Below, in pieces: positions 53,197 to 62,312 of a stretch of DNA of 64,000 nt. The stretch comes from Blastomonas natatoria. Its GTDB lineage: Bacteria; Pseudomonadota; Alphaproteobacteria; Sphingomonadales; Sphingomonadaceae. The notes under the pieces were generated by a model. The model was not told the origin of the DNA. It did no database searches and saw nothing but the letters and a program-made list of their open reading frames with translations. Position 1 is the stretch's first letter, and every line of letters begins with the position of its first letter. The translations under genes were made by a program, and so were the position numbers. The stretch lies in contig NZ_QJJM01000002.1 of assembly GCF_003201955.1 (NCBI RefSeq), forward strand, positions 248,001 to 312,000, written 5' to 3'.

Positions 53197-54111
53197 TCAT
53201 TGCCCCATCGGACCCACCAGAAGTTGCGGGTCGATCCGGGCGTCGTGCCACTTCATGCTCCAGTGAAGATGCGGTCCGGTGGCCCGGCCCGTTGCGCCGA
53301 TTCGCCCGATTTGTTGTCCCTGGCGCACCGTGTCCCCAAGCTTCACATCGATCGCCGACAGGTGAAGAAATGCACTGTTGAGGCCCATGCCATGGTCGAT
53401 CATCAGCAGATTGCCTTCGAGTGAAAAAGGCGTCGGCGCGGCGAGGATGACCACGCCATCTGCAGGGGCGACCACCGGCGTGCCGATCGCTCCGGCAACG
53501 TCGACACCGCTGTGAAAGCTTCCGGGTTCACCGGCATAGATGCGTTGCGATCCGAAAATGCCCGAGACGCGCCCCGTCGCGGGCCAGATGAACGATTGGC
53601 GCCAGCCCGCGCTGTCGGATTGCCGCGCGCGCGCTGCATCGATCATCTCGAGTTCGGGCTTGCGCCGTGCCAAAAAGGCTTCACTCGGCAGCCCGCCGCG
53701 CGCCGCCACCGCAACGAATTCGCGGCGCCAGGCACGCGGTTCGACCGTCAGGGGCTCGCTCATTACCTGCCCGTCGGCAAGGGTGACGGTCAATATGCCG
53801 AGCGCCGGGGCGTCGCGATGGAAACCGAGGAGAAATGCACCATCGGGTGCGACCGGTACGTTGACCCCATCCAGGTCGAGAGCGGTGACGCCCCTGGGCG
53901 CCGTGCCCCGCAGCAATGCACCCTGAACCGGCGCGCCGGAAAGCCGTATTCCGCTGGGCAACGGCCGCATCGTTCCGAAGGGCCGGGTCAGAAAATCCGG
54001 ACCGCCGGGCGTCGGCGCTGCAGACTGAGCCGGTGCCGCACCTGACTGCGCAGCCAGTGGTGTGGACGTTGCAAGGGCGGCAAGACTGAGCAAGGTCAGC
54101 GCGCCCCGCAT
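53197..54111 (-). CDS. secreted M23-family metallopeptidase
   Basis: A 304-residue protein with a signal peptide (MRGALTLLSLAALATSTPLAA) and a C-terminal LytM/M23 zinc peptidase domain. HSGVDV supplies the first His and Asp, and GPHLHW the H-x-H ligand, so the active site is complete. Such enzymes cut peptidoglycan peptide bridges during growth and division. The ATG at 54111 lies four bases after the DUF2093 stop; a longer frame extends into that gene and is rejected. The N-terminal half may be a beta-rich substrate-positioning domain. Confidence 0.92.
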   Translation of the reverse strand: MRGALTLLSLAALATSTPLAAQSGAAPAQSAAPTPGGPDFLTRPFGTMRPLPSGIRLSGAPVQGALLRGTAPRGVTALDLDGVNVPVAPDGAFLLGFHRDAPALGILTVTLADGQVMSEPLTVEPRAWRREFVAVAARGGLPSEAFLARRKPELEMIDAARARQSDSAGWRQSFIWPATGRVSGIFGSQRIYAGEPGSFHSGVDVAGAIGTPVVAPADGVVILAAPTPFSLEGNLLMIDHGMGLNSAFLHLSAIDVKLGDTVRQGQQIGRIGATGRATGPHLHWSMKWHDARIDPQLLVGPMGQ

Positions 54112-54115
54112 CGGC

Positions 54116-54337
54116 TCAGCCCTGCCCCAGGGCGGCGCGCACCGAAATCTCGCAACTGGCATAAGCCTCCTGCCGCTCGACGCTCCAGTAGCGCAGCTCT
54201 TCAAGATCGATCTTCTGCCCGGTCTCCGCACACAGCACATGGTCGCCGGCGCTGAGCAGGCGGAAGCCATTGGGCATATAGTGCACACGGGCAACACGAT
54301 CGCGGTTGGACATCAACATGGGGTCTTCATGCTCCAT
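54116..54337 (-). CDS. DUF2093 protein
   Basis: A 73-residue protein of the DUF2093 family (VHYMPNGFRLLSAGDHVLCAETGQKI, then LRYWSVERQEAYAS), found mainly in alphaproteobacteria; function unknown. Possible starts are ATG at 54337, 54319 or 54313; the last two fit the family N-terminus about as well. The coding sequence ends four bases before the M23 peptidase gene. The pair follows xseA on the same strand. Confidence 0.88.
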   Translation of the reverse strand: MEHEDPMLMSNRDRVARVHYMPNGFRLLSAGDHVLCAETGQKIDLEELRYWSVERQEAYASCEISVRAALGQG

Positions 54338-54415
54338 AAAGGCTGTATGGCAGCTTTACCGATGGCTCGCTGCGCGTTTGGCCGAAGATAAGCGATCCGG
54401 CACGCCAGCGCAAAT

Positions 54416-55888
54416 CTACAGGAAACTCGCCTGACGCGGCTCGGCGGGCCTGGGCTTCGCCTTGGCTGCAGGAGTGGGAGAAGCCGGCGGCGGAGGCGGA
54501 CCATCCGCTGGTGCGACATCGAGCGCTCCGTCGCGGAAATGCAGCGTCAGCCGCGGCTCGCGCGCTGCCACGGCCTTGTCGATCAGCGTGCGACCGTCAC
54601 CAGCAGTGACGCGGGCATAGCCGCGCTGCAGCGGCGCGTCGGGATCGAGCTGCGCCAGCACCCGCTCGAGCCCCGCGAGCCGTTCGCCTGCCCGCCGGAT
54701 GATGCGATCGAGCACCGCCGGATCAAGCGTCAACCGCGCCAACCGGTCGCGCGCATGGGCGACACGGGTATCGAGCACGGCAGGGCGCAGTGCGCCGGAC
54801 GTCCTCGCCAAAGTGCCGCGCGCATGCGCCAGCTGCAGGCCGAGCGCGGCGCGTAGCCGCTCGCCCAGATCATCGGCGCGCTGCTGTTGCGGGCTGAGCA
54901 GATCGGCGAGCCGCGGCAACCGCTGCGCACGCGCTTCGAGGCGCTCGCGTGCCAGGGAGTGGCTGCGATTCACCGCACGGCTGGCGCGCAGCCCAAGCTC
55001 CGCGACCCCGGCAAGCAGTTCCGACCGCACCGGCACCGCCATCTCTGCGGCCGCCGTTGGCGTCGGCGCGCGGCGATCGGCGGCGAAATCGGCCAGCGTG
55101 GTATCGGTCTCGTGCCCCACGGCGGAGATCACCGGGATCACGCTCTCGGCAATCGCGCGAACCACCGGCTCCTCATTGAACGCCCAGAGGTCCTCGATCG
55201 AACCGCCACCGCGCGCGACGATCAGCAGATCGGGCCGCTCGTCCTCGGGCATGGCGCCGAACCCGCGCACCGCCGCCGCGACCTGACCTGCTGCCCCCTC
55301 GCCCTGCACCAGCACCGGCCAGACCAGCACATGGCTGGGGAAGCGATCGGCGAGCCGATGCAATATGTCGCGGATCACGGAGCCCGTCGGCGAGGTCACC
55401 ACGCCGATGGTGCGCGGCAGAAAGGGCAGCGCGCGCTTGCGTTCCGAATCGAACAGGCCTTCACTGGCCAGCCGCGCCTTCAGCTTCTCGAACAGCTGCA
55501 TCAGCGCGCCCTCACCCGCCAGTTCGAGCGATTCTATCGTGATCTGGTATTTGGACCGACCCGGAAAGGTGGTGAGCTTGCCGGTGGCGATGACGTCAAG
55601 CCCGTCCTCGGGCCTGAACGGCAGCCGCTGCGCCGTGCCCTTCCAGATGATGCCGTCGATGACCGCCTTGTCGTCCTTCAGCGCCAGATAGCAATGGCCC
55701 GAAGCCGCGCGCTTGAAGCCCGAAATCTCGCCGCGAATCCGCACATGCGAAAACCGGTCCTCCACCATGCGCTTCAACTGCCCGGAGATTTCCGAAACCG
55801 ACAGCGGCGGGGCGTTGTCGCCGGGGGGCATCTGGGCTAACAGCCCGCCCGAACGCATTGGTACATCATCTGAAAAGGGGTCGGGCAT
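54416..55888 (-). CDS. xseA: exodeoxyribonuclease VII large subunit
   Basis: XseA with XseB degrades single-stranded DNA in both directions during repair. The 490-residue product has the N-terminal OB fold ([30 protein letters not shown] in pieces), the catalytic-domain motifs [28 protein letters not shown] and [23 protein letters not shown], and a coiled-coil C-terminus. A proline-rich tail ([10 protein letters not shown]) ends the protein. The ATG at 55888 has AGGA upstream and overlaps the purD start on the other strand. Confidence 0.95.
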   Translation of the reverse strand: MPDPFSDDVPMRSGGLLAQMPPGDNAPPLSVSEISGQLKRMVEDRFSHVRIRGEISGFKRAASGHCYLALKDDKAVIDGIIWKGTAQRLPFRPEDGLDVIATGKLTTFPGRSKYQITIESLELAGEGALMQLFEKLKARLASEGLFDSERKRALPFLPRTIGVVTSPTGSVIRDILHRLADRFPSHVLVWPVLVQGEGAAGQVAAAVRGFGAMPEDERPDLLIVARGGGSIEDLWAFNEEPVVRAIAESVIPVISAVGHETDTTLADFAADRRAPTPTAAAEMAVPVRSELLAGVAELGLRASRAVNRSHSLARERLEARAQRLPRLADLLSPQQQRADDLGERLRAALGLQLAHARGTLARTSGALRPAVLDTRVAHARDRLARLTLDPAVLDRIIRRAGERLAGLERVLAQLDPDAPLQRGYARVTAGDGRTLIDKAVAAREPRLTLHFRDGALDVAPADGPPPPPASPTPAAKAKPRPAEPRQASFL

Positions 55889-57161
55889 GAATATCCTGCT
55901 GGTGGGAAGCGGTGGACGCGAACATGCCCTGTGCTGGAAACTGGCGCAATCCCCGCAGGTCGAAAGCATCTTCGCCGCGCCCGGAAATCCGGGGATAGCC
56001 GAGCACGCAAGCTGCGTCTCGCTCGATGTGACGGATCATGCAGCGGTTGCGGCATTCTGTGCCGAACAGGCCATCGGCCTGGTGGTGATCGGGCCCGAAG
56101 CGCCGCTGGTCGATGGCCTGGCGGACAGCCTGCGCGCCGCCGATGTGCCGGTGTTCGGACCCTCGGCCAGGGCAGCGCAGCTTGAAGGCTCAAAAGGTTT
56201 CACCAAGGCCCTGTGCGACCGCGCCGGCATCCCCACCGCGCGCTATGTCCGCGCCAGCCATGCGGCTGAGGCGCGCGCGGCGCTGGCCGATTTCGACCTG
56301 CCAGTGGTGATCAAGGCCGATGGGCTGGCAGCCGGCAAGGGCGTGATCATCGCGGAGACCGCTGACGAGGCCGAGGACGCCATCGGCCATATGTTCGCCG
56401 GTGCCTTTGGCGAGGCCGGGGCAGAAGTGGTGATCGAGGAGTTCATGACGGGCGAAGAGGCGAGCTTCTTCGCGATCACCGATGGCAGCGCGATTGTCGC
56501 GTTCGGATCGGCGCAGGACCACAAGCGCGTTGGTGAGGGTGATATCGGGCCGAACACCGGTGGCATGGGCGCGTACAGCCCCGCACCGGTGCTGACCGCA
56601 GAGCTCGAAGCGCAGGTGATGGAGCGGATCATCGCGCCGACCGTCGCCACGCTCGCCACCGAGGGCATGCCCTATTCGGGCGTGCTGTTCGCGGGCCTCA
56701 TGCTGACCGGCGAGGGGCCGAAGCTGATCGAATATAACTGCCGCTTCGGCGACCCTGAATGCCAGGTGCTGATGACCCGCCTGCAGAGCGATCTCGCCGA
56801 ACTGCTGCTGGCAACGGCGAAGGGCGAACTGGCAAGCTGCCCCCCGCCCCGCTTGTCCGATGACTATGCCCTCACTGTGGTGATGGCCGCCAAGGGCTAT
56901 CCCGGCACGCCCGAAAAGGGCGGCGCGATCGCGCTGGGCGACACCGGCGGCGCAAAGGTCTTCCACGCGGGCACAGCGCTCAAGGACGGTGCGCTGGTCG
57001 CCCATGGCGGCCGCGTACTCAACGTCACCGCGACCGGCAGCAGCGTGACCGAGGCGCAATCCGCCGCTTACAGCGCCGTCGATGGCATCACCTTCCCCAC
57101 TGGCTTCTGCCGCCGCGACATCGGCTGGCGCGAAGTCGCGCGCGAACGGGGCGAGGCTTAG
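55887..57161 (+). CDS. purD: phosphoribosylamine-glycine ligase
   Basis: PurD joins glycine to 5-phosphoribosylamine with ATP in step two of purine synthesis. The 424-residue ATP-grasp protein starts [19 protein letters not shown] and has the signature [10 protein letters not shown], with [11 protein letters not shown] in the ATP-binding region. The ATG at 55887 follows AAGGGG. It overlaps the xseA start codon by two bases on the opposite strand and the leuB stop by four bases at its 3' end. Confidence 0.97.
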   Translation: MNILLVGSGGREHALCWKLAQSPQVESIFAAPGNPGIAEHASCVSLDVTDHAAVAAFCAEQAIGLVVIGPEAPLVDGLADSLRAADVPVFGPSARAAQLEGSKGFTKALCDRAGIPTARYVRASHAAEARAALADFDLPVVIKADGLAAGKGVIIAETADEAEDAIGHMFAGAFGEAGAEVVIEEFMTGEEASFFAITDGSAIVAFGSAQDHKRVGEGDIGPNTGGMGAYSPAPVLTAELEAQVMERIIAPTVATLATEGMPYSGVLFAGLMLTGEGPKLIEYNCRFGDPECQVLMTRLQSDLAELLLATAKGELASCPPPRLSDDYALTVVMAAKGYPGTPEKGGAIALGDTGGAKVFHAGTALKDGALVAHGGRVLNVTATGSSVTEAQSAAYSAVDGITFPTGFCRRDIGWREVARERGEA

Positions 57162-58219
57162 CCCAGCGCCGCCAGCACCGCGTCGCCAATTGCGACGGTG
57201 CCCATGTCACCGCCCAGGTCGGCCCCCAGCGCACCCGCGTTGAGCGCGCTCGCCACCGCGGCCTCAATCCGCGCGGCTTCGGCTTCGAGGCTAAAGCTGT
57301 GGCGCAGCATCATCGCGGCGGAGAGGATCATCGCGACCGGATTGGCCAGCCCCTTGCCAGCAATGTCGGGGGCGCTGCCATGGATCGGCTCGTACGCGCC
57401 CTTGGTGCCGAACGCGGTCTGCTCCGCGCCTAGCGAGGCCGAGGCGAGCAGGCCGATCGAGCCGACGCACATGCTCGCCTGGTCGGACAGGATATCGCCG
57501 AACAGGTTGCCGGTGACGATGGTGTCGAACTTGCCCGGCGCGCGGACGAGCTGCATCGCGGCATTGTCGACATACATATGCTCGAGCGTGACGTCGGGGT
57601 ACTCCGCCCCCACCTCGATCATCACATCGCGCCAAAGCTGCGAGGTTTCGAGCACATTGGCCTTGTCGACCGAGCACAGCTTGCCTGACCGCCCCTGCGC
57701 GGTGCGGAAGGCGACATGCGCGATGCGGCGCACCTCGCTCCCGCTGTACGACATGATGTCATAGCCCTCGCGCTGACCTTCCGCCGTGGTGCGCATGCCC
57801 TTTTTGCCGAAATAGACATCGCCGTTCAGCTCACGCACGATCATCAGGTCGATCGCGCCCGCCACCTCAGGGCGCAGCGAGCTGTGCGCCTCAAGCCCCG
57901 GAAATACCTTGGCCGGGCGCAGATTGGCGAACAGCTCCAGCTCCTTGCGCATGCCCAGCACCGCCTGTTCGGGGCGCAGATGCCGCTCCAGCCCGTCGCA
58001 CGCCGGATCGCCCACCGCGCCGAACAGGATCGCGTCGCATTCGCGCATCAGCGCTAGTGTCTCGGGCGGCAGCGGATGACCATGCGCGCGCCACGCGGCA
58101 GCACCCACCAGCCCGTCATGCAGCTCCACCCCCGGCAGATCGAGCGCGCGCAGCACGCGCACCGCCTCGGCCATGATTTCGGGGCCGATGCCGTCACCGG
58201 GAAGAATGGCAATTTTCAT
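57158..58219 (-). CDS. leuB: 3-isopropylmalate dehydrogenase
   Basis: LeuB oxidises and decarboxylates 3-isopropylmalate in leucine synthesis. The 353-residue protein has GDGIGPEI at the N-terminus, the substrate-binding arginines in [24 protein letters not shown] and the NAD/metal motif [20 protein letters not shown], each seen in order. No leuC or leuD is in the window. It converges on purD, and recO lies 69 bases upstream on the same strand. Confidence 0.97.
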   Translation of the reverse strand: MKIAILPGDGIGPEIMAEAVRVLRALDLPGVELHDGLVGAAAWRAHGHPLPPETLALMRECDAILFGAVGDPACDGLERHLRPEQAVLGMRKELELFANLRPAKVFPGLEAHSSLRPEVAGAIDLMIVRELNGDVYFGKKGMRTTAEGQREGYDIMSYSGSEVRRIAHVAFRTAQGRSGKLCSVDKANVLETSQLWRDVMIEVGAEYPDVTLEHMYVDNAAMQLVRAPGKFDTIVTGNLFGDILSDQASMCVGSIGLLASASLGAEQTAFGTKGAYEPIHGSAPDIAGKGLANPVAMILSAAMMLRHSFSLEAEAARIEAAVASALNAGALGADLGGDMGTVAIGDAVLAALG

Positions 58220-58288
58220 GGGGTCATCCTGTCTGTTGTGGAGGCGCGCATAGCGTCAGCACGCGCATTTCCGCAACATTGTTTTGCG

Positions 58289-59023
58289 TCAGCCCACCAT
58301 GCGGCGCACGCGGTCGATCAGCATCGCTCTCGCCGCAAGGGCATCGGCTCTGCGATCGCTAAAGAACTGGCGCTCGATGAAATGGCCGGTCAGCGCAAAG
58401 CCCTGCATCAACTGCTCCCAATCCGGCTCTTCATCATCGGTCATGAACGCGGGCAGCACCAGCAGCTTTTCGGCATAGACCCCCGCCGCGTGCAACGACA
58501 CCGCGCGTCCGGTGCGCGGGCTGACATAGGTCAGATCCTCGCGTCCGCCGGTCACCGCGCAGCGCTCCAGATCGAGCCCGAAGCCCAGTTCGGCCAGCAG
58601 CAGCGCCTCGTAGCGCACCATGGCGCGCAGCCACCAGCGCGCCGAGGGTGCTGCGCAGACCAGATCGAGCAGCGCCGCCAGCGCGGCATAGAGCCGCGAA
58701 AACGGCTGATCCTCGGGCGCGACGGTGGCCGTGAGCAGGGTCACCCATTCGAACGCCGCCGCCACGAGCGGCTCACTGTAGAACGGCGCGCGGCTCTCGG
58801 CGAGTTCGACGGTCAGCCCGGCCAACTGATCGTTTACCCGGCTGCGCAGCTCCGCCGTCACCAGGTTCGCCGGCATCAGCACCGGGCGTAGCGCGGTCGA
58901 CCGCCCTCCCCGCACATAACCCGATTGCAGCCCATGATCGGGCGTAAGCAACCGCACCACCGCCCCATGCTCCCCATGCCGCCGCACGGTGCAGACGATT
59001 CCGGGGGTGCGGATGACGGGCAT
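58289..59023 (-). CDS. recO: DNA repair protein RecO
   Basis: RecO anneals single strands and helps load RecA onto SSB-coated gaps with RecR. The 244-residue product has the N-terminal OB fold (PGIVCTVRRHGEHGAVVRLLTPDHGLQSGYVRGG in pieces) and the helical C-terminal domain (YEALLLAELGFGLDLERCAVTG). The CxxC zinc pairs seen in some RecO proteins are not complete here. It starts at 59023, 20 bases after brnA, and may be transcribed with brnTA. Confidence 0.94.
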   Translation of the reverse strand: MPVIRTPGIVCTVRRHGEHGAVVRLLTPDHGLQSGYVRGGRSTALRPVLMPANLVTAELRSRVNDQLAGLTVELAESRAPFYSEPLVAAAFEWVTLLTATVAPEDQPFSRLYAALAALLDLVCAAPSARWWLRAMVRYEALLLAELGFGLDLERCAVTGGREDLTYVSPRTGRAVSLHAAGVYAEKLLVLPAFMTDDEEPDWEQLMQGFALTGHFIERQFFSDRRADALAARAMLIDRVRRMVG

Positions 59024-59043
59024 GGAGTTGCGTTCGCGCGCGG

Positions 59044-59301
59044 TCAGGCGGCGGTGCCTAGCTTTCCCTCATTATCGAGATGCTCGACAATCCACATCTT
59101 GATCAACGCCTGACGGGAAACCCCACGTCGCTTGGCTGCGCGATCGAGCTTCGTCACCACATCGCCAGGAAAATCGACATTCACCCGCTTCGCCTCCAAA
59201 CCCGGCCTGCGAACGGTGGAGAAATCGAGATACTCCGAGATATCCTCACCGTCGTCGAACATCCGGTCGAACTCTTCGGCACTAATTGTCTTCGGCTTCA
59301 T
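59044..59301 (-). CDS. brnA: BrnA-type antitoxin
   Basis: An 85-residue antitoxin. The N-terminal part (MKPKTISAEEFDRMFDDGEDISEYLDF) should bind the toxin, and the C-terminal ribbon-helix-helix (AKRVNVDFPGDVVTKLDRAAKRRGVSRQALIKMWI) should bind DNA. BrnA usually represses its own operon together with BrnT. It overlaps the end of brnT by 20 bases and precedes recO by 20 bases. Confidence 0.92.
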   Translation of the reverse strand: MKPKTISAEEFDRMFDDGEDISEYLDFSTVRRPGLEAKRVNVDFPGDVVTKLDRAAKRRGVSRQALIKMWIVEHLDNEGKLGTAA

Positions 59302-59551
59302 ACAGCTTCACCTCAACGGCACGTGACCTCCGTGCCGATATGATCCGAACCACCTCACCCCGCATAGTGAATATGGCTGTCCACACCTTGCCAGCGTACT
59401 CCCCAATCAAACCTGATCTTTCTTCAGGCAGTTGGCGAGCATCGAACTCTGTCCGACGTGGATCGTTCCACAAAGCCTGTGCCTCGACGAAGTCGATGCC
59501 GTGCTTCTGCTTGTTCAGTGCGCTCTTTGCCGGATCGAACTCGAACTGCAT
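59282..59551 (-). CDS. brnT: BrnT-type ribonuclease toxin
   Basis: An 89-residue BrnT toxin with the family motifs FEFDPAKSALNKQKHGIDFVEA, ERSGLIGEYAGKVWTAIF and VRIISARRSRAVEV; the histidine and arginines that form the RNase site are present. BrnT cleaves RNA and inhibits translation until bound by BrnA. The ATG at 59551 is chosen because the longer TTG start at 59587 would translate the promoter palindrome. It starts 37 bases after the uvrC stop. Confidence 0.9.
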   Translation of the reverse strand: MQFEFDPAKSALNKQKHGIDFVEAQALWNDPRRTEFDARQLPEERSGLIGEYAGKVWTAIFTMRGEVVRIISARRSRAVEVKLYEAEDN

Positions 59552-59559
59552 GGATCGCC

Positions 59560-59587
59560 GATATACCAAAATGGTATAAAAATGCAA
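59560..59587 (-). promoter_or_regulatory. brnTA promoter with internal palindromic operator
   Basis: On the minus strand TTGCAT (59587-59582) and TATATC (59565-59560) are 16 bases apart. The perfect palindrome TATACCA-AAA-TGGTATA (59562-59578) fills the spacer and overlaps the -10. This is the layout expected for BrnA autorepression. The -35 abuts the uvrC stop codon. Confidence 0.7.
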
Positions 59588-61531
59588 TCATCCCCGGAAA
59601 TAGTCATAGATGCTCTGCGCCATTGCCTTCGACACGCCGGGGGCCTTTTGCAGGTCCTCCAGGCTGGCGCTGCGCACCGCTTTTGCCGTGCCGAAGTGCA
59701 TCAGCAGCGCGCGTTTGCGCGCCGGGCCGATGCCGGGGACCTCGTCGAGCGGGCTGGTGGTCATCGCCTTCTTGCGCTTGCCGCGATGTGCGCCGATGGC
59801 GAAGCGGTGCGCTTCGTCGCGCAGGCGTTGGAGGTAGAACAGCACCGGGCTGTTCACCGGCAGGGTAAATTCCTTGCCATCGGGCAGGAAGAAGGTCTCG
59901 CGCCCCGCATTGCGATCCGGGCCCTTGGCAACGCCGACCAGTGCGACATCGTCGATGCCCAGCCCCGCGAGCGCTTCCATAGCCGCCTTGAGCTGCCCCT
60001 TGCCGCCATCGACTAGCACCAGATCGGGCCAGTCGCCACTGCTGCGGTCGGGATCGTCGGTCTGCGCGCGGGCGAAGCGGCGTTCGAACACCTCGCGCAT
60101 CATCGCATAATCGTCGCCCGGCACCGTCTCCGCACGCTTGATGTTGAACTTGCGATAGGCGGCCTTGCGAAACCCTTCCGGCCCGGCAACCACCATCGCG
60201 CCCAACGCATTGGTGCCCTGGATATGGCTGTTGTCATAGACCTCGATCCGGTCGGGCGGCCCTTCGAGCCCGAACAATTCGGCCATTTCGGTCAGGTGCT
60301 TCGCGGTGCTGGCGCTCTCGGCGACACGGCGCTGGAGCGCCTCGCTCGCGTTGCGCTGCGCCTGGTCGATCAGACGCTTGCGCTCGCCGCGCTGGGGCAC
60401 GAGCAGTTCGAGCTTGCCCGTGCGGTTGGCGGACAAGGCTTCGAGCATCAGATCGCACTCGAACGGCTGCCGATCGGTCAGGATCAGCTTGGGCGCGGGC
60501 ATGTCCTGATAGAATTGCATCAGGAAGCTGGTGAGGATTTCCGCATCATCCATGTCCTGGACATGCGCGGGGAAGAAGCTGCGATGGCCCCAGTTCTGCC
60601 CGGCGCGGATGAAGAACGCCTGGATACACACCGTGCCGCCCTGGCTCGCCATCGCGAACACATCGGCATCGGCAATGCCTTGCGCGTTCACCGCCTGGCT
60701 GCCCTGGATGAAGGTGAGCGCCTTCAGACGGTCGCGATAGGCCGCCGCGCTCTCGAAATCGAGCGCTTCGGCCGCAGCCTCCATCTTCTTGCCGAGCCTG
60801 GCCTGCACGTCGGTGGACTTGCCGGTGAGGAAGGCGCGCGCATCGCCGACCAGTGCGGCGTAATCCTCCTTGCTGATCCTGTCGACGCATGGCGCGGAGC
60901 AGCGCTTGATCTGATAGAGCAGGCACGGGCGCGAACGGTTGGCGAAGAAGCTGTCCGAGCACGAGCGCAGCAGGAACAGCTTCTGCAGCGAGTTGAGCGT
61001 GCTCGTCACCGATCCGGCGCTGGCGAACGGGCCGAAATACTGTCCCTTGTACTTCTGAGCGCCGCGATATTTGGACATGCGCGGAAAGTCATGATCCTCG
61101 CGCAGCAGGATATAGGGGAAGCTCTTGTCGTCGCGCAGCAGCACGTTGTACGCGGGGCGATAGCGCTTGATCAGCTGCGCCTCGAGCAGCAGCGCCTCGG
61201 CCTCGCTGTTGGTCGTGACGATCATCATCGACCGGGTGAGCGAGACCATGCGCTGCAACCGGCGCGGCAGCTTGTCGACTTGGGTGTAATTGGTGACGCG
61301 GTTCTTGAGCGCGCGCGCCTTTCCGACATAGAGCACATCGCCACGCGCATCGAGCATCCGATAGACGCCGGGCCGCGTCGGAAGCGTTTTCAGTGTGTTG
61401 CGTATCGCGGCGATGCCGGTGTCGAGATCGGGCGCATCGGCCCCGCGCACGCTATAGGTCGCCGCTTCCTCGAGAAAGCGATCGGGCGCGCGCGGGTTGC
61501 TGTCATTGGGATGAGCGGGACGGCCAGCCAT
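59588..61531 (-). CDS. uvrC: excinuclease ABC subunit C
   Basis: UvrC makes the dual incisions of nucleotide excision repair. From the ATG at 61531 the protein has 647 residues with, in order, the GIY-YIG nuclease (RPGVYRMLDARGDVLYVGKA), a cysteine-containing region (RPCLLYQIKRCSAPCV), a UVR motif, the C-terminal RNase H-like nuclease (VYDNSHIQGTNALGAMV, then LVLVDGGKGQL) and a tandem helix-hairpin-helix (VPGIGPARKRALLMHFG). A longer frame to 61741 would translate a repeat element and is rejected. Confidence 0.96.
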   Translation of the reverse strand: MAGRPAHPNDSNPRAPDRFLEEAATYSVRGADAPDLDTGIAAIRNTLKTLPTRPGVYRMLDARGDVLYVGKARALKNRVTNYTQVDKLPRRLQRMVSLTRSMMIVTTNSEAEALLLEAQLIKRYRPAYNVLLRDDKSFPYILLREDHDFPRMSKYRGAQKYKGQYFGPFASAGSVTSTLNSLQKLFLLRSCSDSFFANRSRPCLLYQIKRCSAPCVDRISKEDYAALVGDARAFLTGKSTDVQARLGKKMEAAAEALDFESAAAYRDRLKALTFIQGSQAVNAQGIADADVFAMASQGGTVCIQAFFIRAGQNWGHRSFFPAHVQDMDDAEILTSFLMQFYQDMPAPKLILTDRQPFECDLMLEALSANRTGKLELLVPQRGERKRLIDQAQRNASEALQRRVAESASTAKHLTEMAELFGLEGPPDRIEVYDNSHIQGTNALGAMVVAGPEGFRKAAYRKFNIKRAETVPGDDYAMMREVFERRFARAQTDDPDRSSGDWPDLVLVDGGKGQLKAAMEALAGLGIDDVALVGVAKGPDRNAGRETFFLPDGKEFTLPVNSPVLFYLQRLRDEAHRFAIGAHRGKRKKAMTTSPLDEVPGIGPARKRALLMHFGTAKAVRSASLEDLQKAPGVSKAMAQSIYDYFRG

Positions 61532-61569
61532 GAGCGTGCATGTGGCGTGACGGAGTCGGGAGGTCAATG

Positions 61570-61757
61570 GGGGTTGCGATGCCACTCCCCCTTCGAGGGA
61601 GAGGGTTACGCGGACTTGGCAGCTTGCTGCCGAGCCGGAGCTGGGAGAAGGGAAAACGGCGCTACCGCTCCTCTGCCTCACCCCCATCCAACTGCGCCTG
61701 GTCGGCTTAGCCGACACGGCTGCGTATCCTTCTCCGCTCAAGGGAGAGGGATACGAC
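61570..61757. repeat. GC-rich multi-hairpin intergenic element between atpF and uvrC
   Basis: About 190 bases with several inverted repeats: CTCCC with GGGAG at 61585-61601, GTCGGC with GCCGAC (61703-61717), and a 12-base arm pair with one G-U pair (61726-61737 and 61745-61756). The outer CTCC/GGGAGAGGG words and layout resemble the element at 35853-36005. On the minus strand the last hairpin follows the atpF stop directly and could end the atp transcript. No gene is seen in 61532-61760. Confidence 0.55.
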
Positions 61758-61760
61758 GCA

Positions 61761-62312
61761 TCAGTTCAGGCGCGTACCAAGCTCGGCCACAGTGCGGTCG
61801 ACCAGCGCCTGATCAGCTTCCGCGCTGTGGTTCTCGGCGATCAGCTTTGCAGCAGCGCCGGTCGCCGCCTTGGCGACCTTCTCGCGGATCTCGGCAACGG
61901 CAGCACGTTCGGCCGCCGCAATCTTGTCAGTGGCCATCTTCTGACGGCGAGCGATCAGGTTTTCAGCGTCGATCCGCGCCTTGGCGAGCACGGCGTCGGC
62001 TTCGGCCTCGGCGCGGGCATTCATGTCTGCAGCCTCTTTCGAGGCCGCAGCCAGTTTCGCCTCATATTCGGCACGCAGCTTCTCGGCGTCGGCGCGCAGT
62101 GCCTGAGCCTCGTCGAGCTCGGCCTTGATGCCGGCGATCTTGGAATCGAGCGACGCAGCGACAGCGGCAGGCACTTTCTTCCACAGGATGATGCCGATCA
62201 GAACCAGCATCGCCGCCGAGACGAAGAAAGTCGCGTTCAGCAGATGCACGCCGCCCACCGACGGATCGGCATGTTCGCCCGCTTCCGAGGCAAGAATGAT
62301 GAGATCAAGCAT
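61761..62312 (-). CDS. atpF: ATP synthase Fo subunit b
   Basis: One of two b-type stator subunits that link Fo to F1. The 183-residue product has one N-terminal membrane helix (about 18-42: LLNATFFVSAAMLVLIGIILW) and a long alanine- and charge-rich coiled coil ending in VDRTVAELGTRLN. The ATG at 62312 (MLDLIILASEAGEHADP) overlaps the b' gene by eight bases. It is the last gene of the Fo cluster. Confidence 0.93.
   Translation of the reverse strand: MLDLIILASEAGEHADPSVGGVHLLNATFFVSAAMLVLIGIILWKKVPAAVAASLDSKIAGIKAELDEAQALRADAEKLRAEYEAKLAAASKEAADMNARAEAEADAVLAKARIDAENLIARRQKMATDKIAAAERAAVAEIREKVAKAATGAAAKLIAENHSAEADQALVDRTVAELGTRLN

Noticed and set aside
60224-62128. A 634-codon plus-strand frame across uvrC and atpF
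   Set aside because: It crosses two real genes on the other strand and a repeat, with arginine-rich low-complexity translation.
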